A stretch of 64,000 nt of DNA from Actinocorallia herbida (GTDB lineage: Bacteria > Actinomycetota > Actinomycetes > Streptosporangiales > Streptosporangiaceae). Below, piece by piece: positions 6,534 through 16,776 of this stretch. The notes under the pieces were generated by a model that did not search any database, was not told the origin of the DNA, and saw only the letters and a list, made by a program, of their open reading frames with translations. The position numbers and the translations under genes were made by a program. The DNA lies in the NCBI RefSeq assembly GCF_003751225.1, contig NZ_RJKE01000001.1:7564001-7628000 (forward strand). The letters run 5' to 3'. The stretch's first letter is position 1; each line of letters begins with the position of its first letter.

Positions 6534-8395
6534 GGATCGAGCCCCGAGAACGACTCCTCGAGGTGTGGCGGTCTGTCGCGCGGACCTCATTGCCCAAGGG
6601 TGAATGGACCTGGGGTGGGCGGCTGGAACGGAATTCCATCAGTGACGCCGAGCAACTCCTCACCATTCTCTACCCTTCTGCCTCACGCGAGTTCCTTTCT
6701 CTCGCCGACCCCAGCGCCACCCCGGATGACGTCCAGGAGGCGCTGCGGCCCATCGGCCGGGAGATCGAACTGCCGCGCACCATCGTCGAGTTGCTCATCG
6801 AGCACATCGAGTACTACTCCAACGAGGACGGCCCGTCCTTCTCCGGCGGCACCTACCTGTGGAGCAACGAGCCGGGCAAGGACCCCACCCCCGCCCAGCG
6901 CAAACTCGACGTCGTCGACTCGTTCTCGATGGCCGTCACGCTGATGCTCAGCACGCTCACCTTCACCCGCGACTTCCGCGCGGTGGCCCGCAACCCGGCG
7001 ACGGGCAAACGCCTGGACTACCTGGAGGAGATCGCGCGGCGGCGCCTCACCGCCGCGATGGTCGGCCTGCTGCGCAGCTTCGTCGTCAACGTCTTCGACG
7101 CCGACTCCGACGCCGGCGAGATCCTCGTCAACACCGTCAACCAGCAGCGTCAGCCCTCACGCCAGGTGCTCAGCAGCCTGCACCGGGAACTCCAGCGGGT
7201 CCGGGCCTCGCTCGGCGAGGTCAGCATCGGCTTCGCCAAGGAGAACCTGGAGTCGCTGGAAAGCCGCAGCAGGCTCTTCGAGGTCGGCTGGACCTGGGGC
7301 GTGGCGCGGGACTCCCCCGAGGTGCTGGGCATCGACAAGGACTTCCGGCAGCGCAAGGGAGTCGCCGAGGCGGCCCCTTACCTGTACTTCACCGTCAACG
7401 CGCTGGACGGCATCTCCGACCTCTTCTCCGACCGCACGATCCAGCTCAGCCTCCTGGACGACGAGCAGCAGCGGCTCGCGGCGGCGCTGCGCCTGCGCTG
7501 GGAGGCCGCCCAGCGCTACTGGAGCACCATCGCCACCTTCGGTGAAGGGAGCGGCGGTAAGGACTGGCCGCTCCAGGACATCCCGTGGCGGACCACCGAC
7601 GACCGCGAGTCGGAGTACTTCTCCCTCATGGTCAGCACCCTGGCCATCCAGGACCGGGAGAGCAACACCGCCCGCGTCTCCGAGGACGACCTCCTGCGCC
7701 TGGCGAACGCCCTCGACGAACTCGCGCAACGCGGCAGGATCACCCGCCGTGCCACCCGCAACGACCCCGCCATCTCCTTCCACCACCCGGGCCTGAGGCT
7801 GGAACTCGTCGGCAGCGCGGAACTCGACGGCGGCCCGTCCTTGCGGTGGCAGCTGTCGGACTACTCCGCCGTCCTTCTGAAGAACACCCTGCGCCTCACC
7901 GCGCTGACCCAGAACATCGCCTTGCGCGACCGCCTCATCCGGTTCTCCGAAAAGCTCTGGGACCACCTGTTCGACCGCAGGCTCAGGAGCGGTCTGGGCG
8001 AAGGGCTGTGGGACGACCCCGGGCTGGCCTACCGCGAGATCAGCGAGTCGTTCGACCGTCCGTCCTGGTACTTCACCGAACGGGTCGTGGAGTGCCTGAC
8101 CCTCGCCTCCCACGTCGCCAGCAGGAAGTCTCCGCAGAGCTCCGTCCTCGAGACCGTCGCACGCGACTCCCTCAGCGAGGCCCAGTCCCGCCTCAGCTAC
8201 ATCACCCTTGAGCTGACCAGCGCCGGCAGCAGCAGCCTGCACAGGAGCCTCAACAAGGCCCGGCTGGACCTGGACCACGCCCAGGGGATCATCTTCGACC
8301 GGCCGGCCACCGCTCACGCGATGGCCTCCGAGGTGCTGCGCCTCCTGGAGAGACTCGACATCGCCGGTGCCGACGCGCATGAAGGGGACTTCTGA
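6530..8395 (+). CDS. SCO2524-family protein, function unknown
   Basis: A 621-residue soluble protein without recognisable catalytic motif, signal peptide or membrane helix. It is mostly helical; residues 150-215 contain Arg-rich helices (EIARRRLTAAMVGLLRSF), and there are repeated aromatic motifs such as VGWTWGVARDS and YLYFTVNALD. ATG 6530 overlaps the methyltransferase stop by four bases. Size, position and neighbours match the family I remember as SCO2524; nothing in the sequence tells what it does. Its length and helical content would suit a scaffold or partner for the P-loop protein encoded next. Confidence 0.65.
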   Translation: MRIEPRERLLEVWRSVARTSLPKGEWTWGGRLERNSISDAEQLLTILYPSASREFLSLADPSATPDDVQEALRPIGREIELPRTIVELLIEHIEYYSNEDGPSFSGGTYLWSNEPGKDPTPAQRKLDVVDSFSMAVTLMLSTLTFTRDFRAVARNPATGKRLDYLEEIARRRLTAAMVGLLRSFVVNVFDADSDAGEILVNTVNQQRQPSRQVLSSLHRELQRVRASLGEVSIGFAKENLESLESRSRLFEVGWTWGVARDSPEVLGIDKDFRQRKGVAEAAPYLYFTVNALDGISDLFSDRTIQLSLLDDEQQRLAAALRLRWEAAQRYWSTIATFGEGSGGKDWPLQDIPWRTTDDRESEYFSLMVSTLAIQDRESNTARVSEDDLLRLANALDELAQRGRITRRATRNDPAISFHHPGLRLELVGSAELDGGPSLRWQLSDYSAVLLKNTLRLTALTQNIALRDRLIRFSEKLWDHLFDRRLRSGLGEGLWDDPGLAYREISESFDRPSWYFTERVVECLTLASHVASRKSPQSSVLETVARDSLSEAQSRLSYITLELTSAGSSSLHRSLNKARLDLDHAQGIIFDRPATAHAMASEVLRLLERLDIAGADAHEGDF

Positions 8396-8396
8396 C

Positions 8397-9311
8397 GTGT
8401 TGATCATCTCCACCTCGGACAAGGGTGGAACCGGTCGCACGGTGACCACCTGCAACGTCGCCTTCCGAAGAGCGTTGAGCGGCGACCACGTCTGTTACCT
8501 CGACTTCGACTTCGGCTCGCCCACGGCCGGGTCGATCTTCGCCATCGAACGCATCAGCCACGGCACCTTGAAGGGCGGGCTGCACAGCTACCTCAAGGGC
8601 GACGTCGAACAGGCCGAACGGATCAACGTCTGGTCGGAGAGCGCCGCCCGCGCCCTGGGGCTGAGACCCTCCGGCGTGGGAAGGCTCGTGCTTCTGCCCG
8701 GTGACCTCGGCGGCGGCGAGTTCAGCATCACCGACGAGGTCGTCGACAGGTGCAGCAGACTCCTCCAATCCCTCACCTCCGAATTCGACACCGTCTTCAT
8801 GGACCTGAGCGCGGGCCGCTCCCACGCCGCCGAACTCCTCCTGCGAGTGACCTCGCCCACCGAGAAGAACGGCATCAGCGCCCGCTGGCTCGTCTTCCAC
8901 CGCTGGACCCGCCAGCACGTCGCCGCGGCCGCGGGCCTCACCTTCGACGAGCGAGGGCTCCTGGACACGGGGGAACGCGTCGGGCACGACCGGACCGAGC
9001 TCTTGGAGTCGATCCGCTTCGTCCGCACCGCGGTCATCGACCCGGGGAGCAACGCCACCTCCGGCCTGTCGGCCGAGCAGGAGAACTGGCTGCACAAGGT
9101 GAACGACGAGCTCAACGACCGGGCCGTCTACCTCGAGCTGGGCGGTCAATCGGTGCTGGCCCGCATCCCGCTGGACCCGGTCCTGCAGTGGCGCGAGCAG
9201 ATCCTCACCGACGAGGACGTCTACCGGCGGATCGCCAACGAGAGCACGGTCGAGGCCTTCACGGAACTCGCGGCGTCCCTCGACGACGAGGCCACCTGGA
9301 GCCGCGTGTGA
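8397..9311 (+). CDS. SCO2523-family variant P-loop NTPase-like protein
   Basis: A ParA/MinD-like protein of about 304 residues. The N-terminus VLIISTSDKGGTGRTVTTCN is a deviant Walker A box: the family consensus KGGxGKT is KGGTGRT here, with Arg replacing the second Lys, while the signature first Lys is kept. CYLDFDFGSPTAGSIF fits the switch I/Walker A' region, and FDTVFMDLSAGRS the Walker B segment. The Arg substitution makes normal ATP hydrolysis doubtful, so it may be a nucleotide-binding or structural switch. I take GTG 8397, placed 9 bases after AAGGGG and directly after the SCO2524 stop; ATG 8379 and GTG 8367 are alternatives. Confidence 0.7.
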   Translation: MLIISTSDKGGTGRTVTTCNVAFRRALSGDHVCYLDFDFGSPTAGSIFAIERISHGTLKGGLHSYLKGDVEQAERINVWSESAARALGLRPSGVGRLVLLPGDLGGGEFSITDEVVDRCSRLLQSLTSEFDTVFMDLSAGRSHAAELLLRVTSPTEKNGISARWLVFHRWTRQHVAAAAGLTFDERGLLDTGERVGHDRTELLESIRFVRTAVIDPGSNATSGLSAEQENWLHKVNDELNDRAVYLELGGQSVLARIPLDPVLQWREQILTDEDVYRRIANESTVEAFTELAASLDDEATWSRV

Positions 9312-10282
9312 TCCGGCCCGAGGTCGAGGTCGAAGTCGAGACCGCGACGCCTCGTGTCGAACGGGTTCCGCGCTCGCACCTCTCCCTCGAACTCGGGCAC
9401 CTGTACATGGAGGACTTCGCAGGCGGACCCGAGGTGCTGAAACGGCACTTCGCCGCCGTGAAGCCGTGGCACGACTTCCTGATGGCGCAGCACAAGGGCC
9501 TCAGGGTGAGCACCTGCTTCCTCGTCGACGAGTACTTCAGCCAGCTGAGCGGCCCGGCCGACCTGATCCCCGACCTGCTCTCCGCCGCCGCCGAGGCGGG
9601 CCTGTCCATCGATTACGTGGCGCGCGAGTCGGCGTGCGCGGTGATCGACCAGGTCTCGCCCGCGAAGCTCCTGCTCGACAGCATCGTGCCCGTCCCGGCG
9701 CAGGGCAGCGACGGCTCCGTGCCCCCGCCGCAGTACAGCGGCTGGCTCACCAACAGCGAGCACGGCATCGGTCACCGGGGCATCAGTGAGGCCATGGCGC
9801 CGGCGGCGGCCTGGACCCCGCCTCGGGAGAACGGAGCGCGCGCCCATTCCATCAGCATGGACGTGGAACTCTGGGACAAGAAGGACGGCGCTCTCCAGTG
9901 GTCCTGCGCCCATCTGTCGGCGGTGTGGCAATTGCTGCGCCTCGGCCTCCTCCGGCACGAGGGAAAGGCGGTGGTCGAGCCCGAGGACTGGACCGGCGGT
10001 GCTCTCCCCTCCGAGTGGGCGGACCTGCCCGCGGTGATCCGTCTTCCGCGGCCCGGAGCGCCCCGGCAGCGGCACAGACCGTCCTTCGCCGCCTACCGGA
10101 CGCTGACGATCCTGGAGACGCGGTTCTCCAGCGTGGAGCAGGCGGTCCGGCTGATCCTCGAGCAGACGTCCATCGACCCTCTCGTCGCGGCGCAGGCCGA
10201 CGAGCAGGCACGCGCCGAGGGCGTCGAGCTTCCGCCCGAGACCGTGCGGAGGATCTCCCATGTCTTCACCGACCGGTCCTGA
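9308..10282 (+). CDS. SCO2522-family protein, function unknown
   Basis: A 324-residue protein opening with an acidic Glu-Val repeat (EVEVEVE) and then the conserved-looking LSLELGHLYMEDFAGG. Other distinctive segments are FLVDEYFSQLSGPADLIPDLL, a SACAVIDQVSPAKLLLDSI region, SMDVELWDKK and a C-terminal RRISHVF. No membrane helix or known catalytic motif is evident. GTG 9308 overlaps the previous stop (GTGTGA), indicating coupling, and the end overlaps the start of the next gene by 23 bases. The conserved acidic residues could bind metal, but this is a guess. Named from memory of the Streptomyces cluster. Confidence 0.65.
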   Translation: MIRPEVEVEVETATPRVERVPRSHLSLELGHLYMEDFAGGPEVLKRHFAAVKPWHDFLMAQHKGLRVSTCFLVDEYFSQLSGPADLIPDLLSAAAEAGLSIDYVARESACAVIDQVSPAKLLLDSIVPVPAQGSDGSVPPPQYSGWLTNSEHGIGHRGISEAMAPAAAWTPPRENGARAHSISMDVELWDKKDGALQWSCAHLSAVWQLLRLGLLRHEGKAVVEPEDWTGGALPSEWADLPAVIRLPRPGAPRQRHRPSFAAYRTLTILETRFSSVEQAVRLILEQTSIDPLVAAQADEQARAEGVELPPETVRRISHVFTDRS

Positions 10283-11321
10283 CGGCGGGATCGTCCTCGG
10301 CGAAGTGAGGACGGGCCTGATACGTCACGCGCGTTCCTTCACCGAATCGGAGGCCACGCGCCTGCTCACGCTGGTGCACGGCAAGACCGCGCGGTACACC
10401 GACTACCCTCGCCCGGTCGTGATCTCCCCCGAAAGCCTGACGGGGCTGGACTGCCCGCTGCCGACGGCCAGGGGCCGCAACGTCCGCGGGGTGGGGACCG
10501 CCGTGTCCGGCGCGGTGCTCAACGGCGGGCGCGTCCTGCAGTCGTACGCGCGAACGACCCTCGTCCCCGGTACCCACGGGCGCCGGCACAACTGGTCGCA
10601 CTACCTGGCCAGGCCTGGGATCGTCGAATCGCTCAAGAGGCTCGACGCCGACGACGTCGCCGCGGGATTCGCCGGTCAGGGCCGCGGCCGGCCCGGTATC
10701 GACCTGGGCGCGGTCGCGGCGCGCACGATGGCGTCGGTCCAGGCGTCGCGCGCCCTGGACGGCGACCCACCGGTGAACGCCGCGGTCGTGTCCTGGCGCT
10801 GGGCGCTCGTACGGGCCGCCCCGGGCTCCCGCGCGCCCGTCCGCCTCACCGTCGTGGACGACCACACCCGGCTGCTCCTGCTGAACTCCGACGAGCACGA
10901 CACCGACGACGTCATGGGCCTCATCCTGGACTTCGCCCTGCACGACTGGCTGCTCAGCACGGTCGAGGACGTGGTCGCCCGTGCCGACCTGGAATCCGAG
11001 GCGAGTGATCGGGCCCTGCGCCGGCTCCGCCCCGTGCTGGTCCACCTCCTCCACCACTGGATGCCCGCGGCCCGGGTGGGCGACGATCTGCTTCCCGTGT
11101 TCGAGGCGCTCGACCGGGCGCGCGGGCTCAGCCGCCGCTGGGACAACGCGGTGCGCCGGATCCGCGACAGGTTCCGGCTCGCCGAGATCCAGTCGGTGGC
11201 CGCCGCCACCGCCGAGAGCCGGGCGCTGCGCTTGAAGGTGGAGGAACTCCTCGTCCGTCCCGGTCGCGGATCGGCTCTCCCTGAGGGGATCAGGCGCGTA
11301 GGAAGCGGCGAGGATCGCTGA
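10260..11321 (+). CDS. SCO2521-family protein, function unknown
   Basis: A 353-residue soluble protein that ends the five-gene operon. It starts at ATG 10260 inside the previous gene, with GGAGGA about 6 bases upstream. Recognisable features are SFTESEATRLLTLVHGK, RPVVISPESLTGLDCPLPT, NAAVVSWRWALVR, VDDHTRLLLLNSDEHDTDDV and a helical, basic C-terminal third (RRWDNAVRRIRDRFRLAE). The last 32 bases overlap the convergent flavoprotein gene, which is unusual and suggests no room for a terminator. No domain of known function is visible. Confidence 0.65.
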   Translation: MSSPTGPDGGIVLGEVRTGLIRHARSFTESEATRLLTLVHGKTARYTDYPRPVVISPESLTGLDCPLPTARGRNVRGVGTAVSGAVLNGGRVLQSYARTTLVPGTHGRRHNWSHYLARPGIVESLKRLDADDVAAGFAGQGRGRPGIDLGAVAARTMASVQASRALDGDPPVNAAVVSWRWALVRAAPGSRAPVRLTVVDDHTRLLLLNSDEHDTDDVMGLILDFALHDWLLSTVEDVVARADLESEASDRALRRLRPVLVHLLHHWMPAARVGDDLLPVFEALDRARGLSRRWDNAVRRIRDRFRLAEIQSVAAATAESRALRLKVEELLVRPGRGSALPEGIRRVGSGEDR

Positions 11322-12456
11322 ACGCCAGGTCGCGCAGGTCCTGTGCGGTGGGCGCGCTTCCGGCGATGATGAGCCGCAGCAGCTCGGCCGTGCGCGGCGC
11401 GAGCGTGATGCCCAGCCCGTTGTGCCCCGATGCGACCAGGATGCGGCCGGCCTCGTCCAGCCGGCCGATCAGCGGAGCCTCGTCACGGGTCGCGGGCCGG
11501 ATCCCCGCGCGTGGGGTGGCCTCGCGGGCGCCGAGCTCGGCCAGGGCGGGCAGGACCCGCCTGAGGTTGGCGAGGATCTCGTCCCTGGCCCAGGGCATGC
11601 ACTTGGTGTCGGTCTCACCCTTCTCGAAGGTGACGCCCACCGCCACATGGCCTTCGGCGTAAGGGGAGGCGTAAACGACGTGCTCTTCTCCGTCGACCGT
11701 GAGCAGCGCGTCGCACTGGATCCCCAGACCGTGTCCCGGCGGCACGCTGAGGTCGAGGAGCTGCCCCTTGACCGGCTGGAAGACGTCCTCCGGGAGCATG
11801 CCCAGCAGCGCGCCGCTCTGGTGCCCCGCCGCCACGACCACCTTGTCGGCCATCAGGCGCGTCCCGTCCTCCAGGGACACCTCGGCGTGCCCGGAGGATG
11901 CCGTCACCGAGCGGACCTCGCCGATCCTCAGGTCGACCCCACGGTCCGATTCCAGGACCGTGTCCAGCGCGCCGTTGAGCGCCCGCGGGTCGATCGCCAG
12001 GTCGTGGGGCTGCTCCAGCGCCCCCACGACCTCGGGGCCCAGGAGGGGTTCGCGTTCACGGGCCGCGGCGGCGTCCAGGGTGACCACCTGGATGCCGCGG
12101 CGCCGCAGGCCGGGCAGGACGTGGTCGGTCAGCCTCCGGTGCTCCTGCTCGTCGACCGCGACCTGGAGGAGCCCCACCGAGCGCGGCGTGAGCGGCAGCC
12201 CCGCCTCCGCCGCGATCCGTTCGACCCATGCGGGATAGAGATCGCGACTGCGCTGGGCGAGCCCGGCGATGCCCTCGTTCTCCCCGTCGCCCAGGTGCGG
12301 GTTGATGCCGCCCGCTGCGGCGACGGTGGCCGAACCGCAGCGCTCCCGGCTGCGCTCCACCAGGCAGATCCGCCCCAGGTCGTGCCTCACCGCCTCGGCG
12401 ATGGCGGAGCCGATGACCCCGCCTCCCACCACGATGAGGTCATACCTGGGAGCCAT
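11290..12456 (-). CDS. FAD-dependent amine oxidase, glycine oxidase/DAO family
   Basis: A 388-residue D-amino-acid-oxidase-fold flavoenzyme. The N-terminus YDLIVVGGGVIGSAIAE is the Rossmann FAD loop, CLVERS supplies the strand-2 acidic residue, KVVVAAGHQSG is the second FAD contact, and AGIRPATRDEAPLIG plus SGHNGLGITLAPRTAELL are the C-terminal signatures of glycine oxidase/ThiO-like enzymes. It probably oxidises glycine, sarcosine or a D-amino acid to an imine with H2O2. AAGGAGAG precedes ATG 12456. No thiamine genes adjoin it, so a ThiO role is not supported; glycine to glyoxylate turnover next to Calvin genes is possible but speculative. It overlaps the SCO2521-like gene tail to tail. Confidence 0.8.
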   Translation of the reverse strand: MAPRYDLIVVGGGVIGSAIAEAVRHDLGRICLVERSRERCGSATVAAAGGINPHLGDGENEGIAGLAQRSRDLYPAWVERIAAEAGLPLTPRSVGLLQVAVDEQEHRRLTDHVLPGLRRRGIQVVTLDAAAAREREPLLGPEVVGALEQPHDLAIDPRALNGALDTVLESDRGVDLRIGEVRSVTASSGHAEVSLEDGTRLMADKVVVAAGHQSGALLGMLPEDVFQPVKGQLLDLSVPPGHGLGIQCDALLTVDGEEHVVYASPYAEGHVAVGVTFEKGETDTKCMPWARDEILANLRRVLPALAELGAREATPRAGIRPATRDEAPLIGRLDEAGRILVASGHNGLGITLAPRTAELLRLIIAGSAPTAQDLRDLAFSDPRRFLRA

Positions 12457-12945
12457 CGACTCGTCTCTCCTTCTTTTTCGGGCCTAGCAGGTCAGACGAT
12501 GGGCGCTCTATGCCGGTTCCGACAGAAAATGCGCAGAATCGCCCTACCCGAACAAGATTACTCCGCTACCGCACCGAAGATTTTACATCGCCGGAAATGC
12601 GGGGCAAGAGCAGCCGACCCGTTGACAGGCGCGCCCCACGCGAGCACCCGACATCCGTGGCACAGGACCCTCTGGGAGACCGAGAACCTCCCAGAGGATA
12701 GCGCCATCCTGCGTTTTCACCAGCACCGACATGTCCAGAATTACCCCGGCCGGCGGACCGAAAACCATTACCAGATGTGTTGGACGGTGTAGAGCTCGTC
12801 AAAAATATCCCTCCGGCGCACGCCGAATGAAGAGGTGAAAAGATGGACAATCATCACGAATACCAAATTCAATTCGACGGTATATAACAAAACGATCACA
12901 TCCGTGCACTGGTATGGACCGGTACTGCCGGGAATGCGGTCGGCA
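12457..12945. other. 489-base gap without a confident gene
   Basis: The stretch between the flavoprotein and cbbR is less GC-rich than its surroundings, especially 12780-12905, and may be a remnant of transferred DNA. It holds a 10-bp inverted repeat (listed separately), an isolated TTGACA at 12622-12627 with no partner -10, and a 14-codon frame at 12843-12887 (MDNHHEYQIQFDGI) with a GAGG ribosome-binding site 7 bases upstream. A leftward frame 12583-12768 ends in a Cys-containing segment (CQRVGCSCPAF) but has no good start site. None of these is secure. Confidence 0.5.
12669..12697. repeat. 10-bp inverted repeat with 9-base loop
   Basis: CCTCTGGGAG at 12669-12678 pairs perfectly with CTCCCAGAGG at 12688-12697. 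No T-run follows on either strand, so it is either a weak terminator or an operator. It lies in the gap between the flavoprotein and the cbbR gene. Confidence 0.5.
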
Positions 12946-15315
<2,370 letters not shown>

Positions 15316-15329
15316 GAAGGAACGGCGAC

Positions 15330-15746
15330 ATGAGAATCACCCAGGGAGCCTTCTCCTACCTGCCTGACCTGACGGACGCCGAGATCACCCTCCAGATCGC
15401 GTACGCGCTGGACAACGGGTGGCCCTGCTCGATCGAGTACACGGACGACCCCCACCCGCGCAACAGCTACTGGGAGATGTGGGGCCTGCCCATGTTCGAC
15501 CTGAAGGACCCGGCGGGCGTCCTGCTGGAGCTGAACGAGTGCCGCAAGGCCTTCCCCTCGCACTACGTGCGGCTCAACGCCTACGACGCCCGTTACGGCC
15601 GCCAGACGACGGCGATGCAGTTCCTCGTCCAGCGGCCGGCCAAGGAACCGGGGTTCAGGCTGACCCGCGAGGAGTCGGCCGACCGGCAGGTCCGCTACAC
15701 CCTGCACGCCTACGCCGTCGACCGCCCTGAGGGCGAGCGGTACTAG
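15330..15746 (+). CDS. cbbS: RuBisCO small subunit, red-type
   Basis: Forms the L8S8 holoenzyme with CbbL. The 138-residue sequence begins [19 protein letters not shown] and contains [19 protein letters not shown] and a long C-terminal extension ending [17 protein letters not shown]; this extension, which forms the beta-hairpins of the central solvent channel, is diagnostic of red-type small subunits. AGGAAGG precedes ATG 15330. The TAG stop shares a base with the GTG start of cbbX. Confidence 0.96.
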   Translation: MRITQGAFSYLPDLTDAEITLQIAYALDNGWPCSIEYTDDPHPRNSYWEMWGLPMFDLKDPAGVLLELNECRKAFPSHYVRLNAYDARYGRQTTAMQFLVQRPAKEPGFRLTREESADRQVRYTLHAYAVDRPEGERY

Positions 15747-16702
15747 TGACGGGAGCTCCCGCTGTGACGACCTTCGGCATGCGCCCTCCCGCCCTGGAGC
15801 CGGAAGCGACGCGGGAGCTCCTCCCCCATGACGCGGTCGTGGACCTCGCCGGGGAGCGGGCGGCCTCCGGCACCGAGGACGTCCTCACCGCCCTCGACGC
15901 CGACCTCGTCGGGCTGGCCCCGGTGAAGACCCGGATCCGCGAGATCGCCGCGCTCCTGCTCGTCGACCGCGTCCGGGCCCGGTTCGGCGTCGCGACGGGC
16001 CGGCCGAACCTCCACATGTGCTTCACCGGAGGCCCCGGGACGGGCAAGACGACCGTCGCCACGAGGATGGCCGAGCTGCTCCACCGGCTCGGCCACGTGC
16101 GCAAGGGCCATCTCGTCTCCGTGACGCGGGACGACCTCGTCGGCCAGTACGTCGGCCACACGGCGCCCAAGACCCGCGAGGTGCTCAAGCGGGCCATGGG
16201 CGGCGTCCTGTTCATCGACGAGGCGTACTCGCTGTACCGGGCGGAGAACGAGCGCGACTACGGCGTCGAGGCCATCGAGATCCTTCTCCAGGTGATGGAG
16301 AACCAGAGGGAAGACCTCGTGGTGATCCTCGCCGGGTACCGCGACAGGATGGACGCCTTCTTCTCCTCCAACCCCGGGATGGGCTCCCGCATCGCCCATC
16401 ACATCGCGTTCCCCGACTACAGCACTGCCGAGCTGGAGGAGATCGGAAGGCTCATGCTCGCCTCCGAGGGCTACACACTGTCCCGTGAAGCCGAGGAGGC
16501 CTTCCGCGAGTACATCGGACTTCGCCGCGAGCAGCCCCGGTTCGCCAACGCGAGGTCCGTGCGCAACGCCATAGAGCGGGCCCGGCTACGGCACGCTGGA
16601 CGGCTCGTCGAAGGCTCCGACCGCGTCGGGCTCTCCGAGCTGACGACCCTGCTTCCCTCGGATTTCAGGGCGTCCCGCGTGTTCCAGGGAGGAGCCACCT
16701 GA
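15746..16702 (+). CDS. cbbX: red-type RuBisCO activase CbbX (AAA+ ATPase)
   Basis: Removes inhibitory sugar phosphates from red-type RuBisCO by pulling on the extended CbbL C-terminus. The 318-residue protein has Walker A GGPGTGKT (95-102), the pore-loop segment [11 protein letters not shown] (133-143), Walker [13 protein letters not shown] (about 154-165) and the sensor/arginine region [19 protein letters not shown] 15746 overlaps the cbbS stop by one base; a second GTG at 15764 is an alternative start. Its position directly behind cbbLS confirms the red-type assignment of the operon. Confidence 0.94.
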   Translation: MTGAPAVTTFGMRPPALEPEATRELLPHDAVVDLAGERAASGTEDVLTALDADLVGLAPVKTRIREIAALLLVDRVRARFGVATGRPNLHMCFTGGPGTGKTTVATRMAELLHRLGHVRKGHLVSVTRDDLVGQYVGHTAPKTREVLKRAMGGVLFIDEAYSLYRAENERDYGVEAIEILLQVMENQREDLVVILAGYRDRMDAFFSSNPGMGSRIAHHIAFPDYSTAELEEIGRLMLASEGYTLSREAEEAFREYIGLRREQPRFANARSVRNAIERARLRHAGRLVEGSDRVGLSELTTLLPSDFRASRVFQGGAT

Positions 16703-16776
16703 AACGGACGGCTCCAGTCCGACCCGTTGGGCATGTCCGCCCCCTGGCCGGTGTCCGCGCGTCTACCCTCCGGATC

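Noticed and set aside
12583-12768. Leftward peptide gene with Cys-rich end, possible RiPP precursor
   Set aside because: No usable ribosome-binding site at any in-frame start and no modification genes adjoining; kept only as a remark on the gap.
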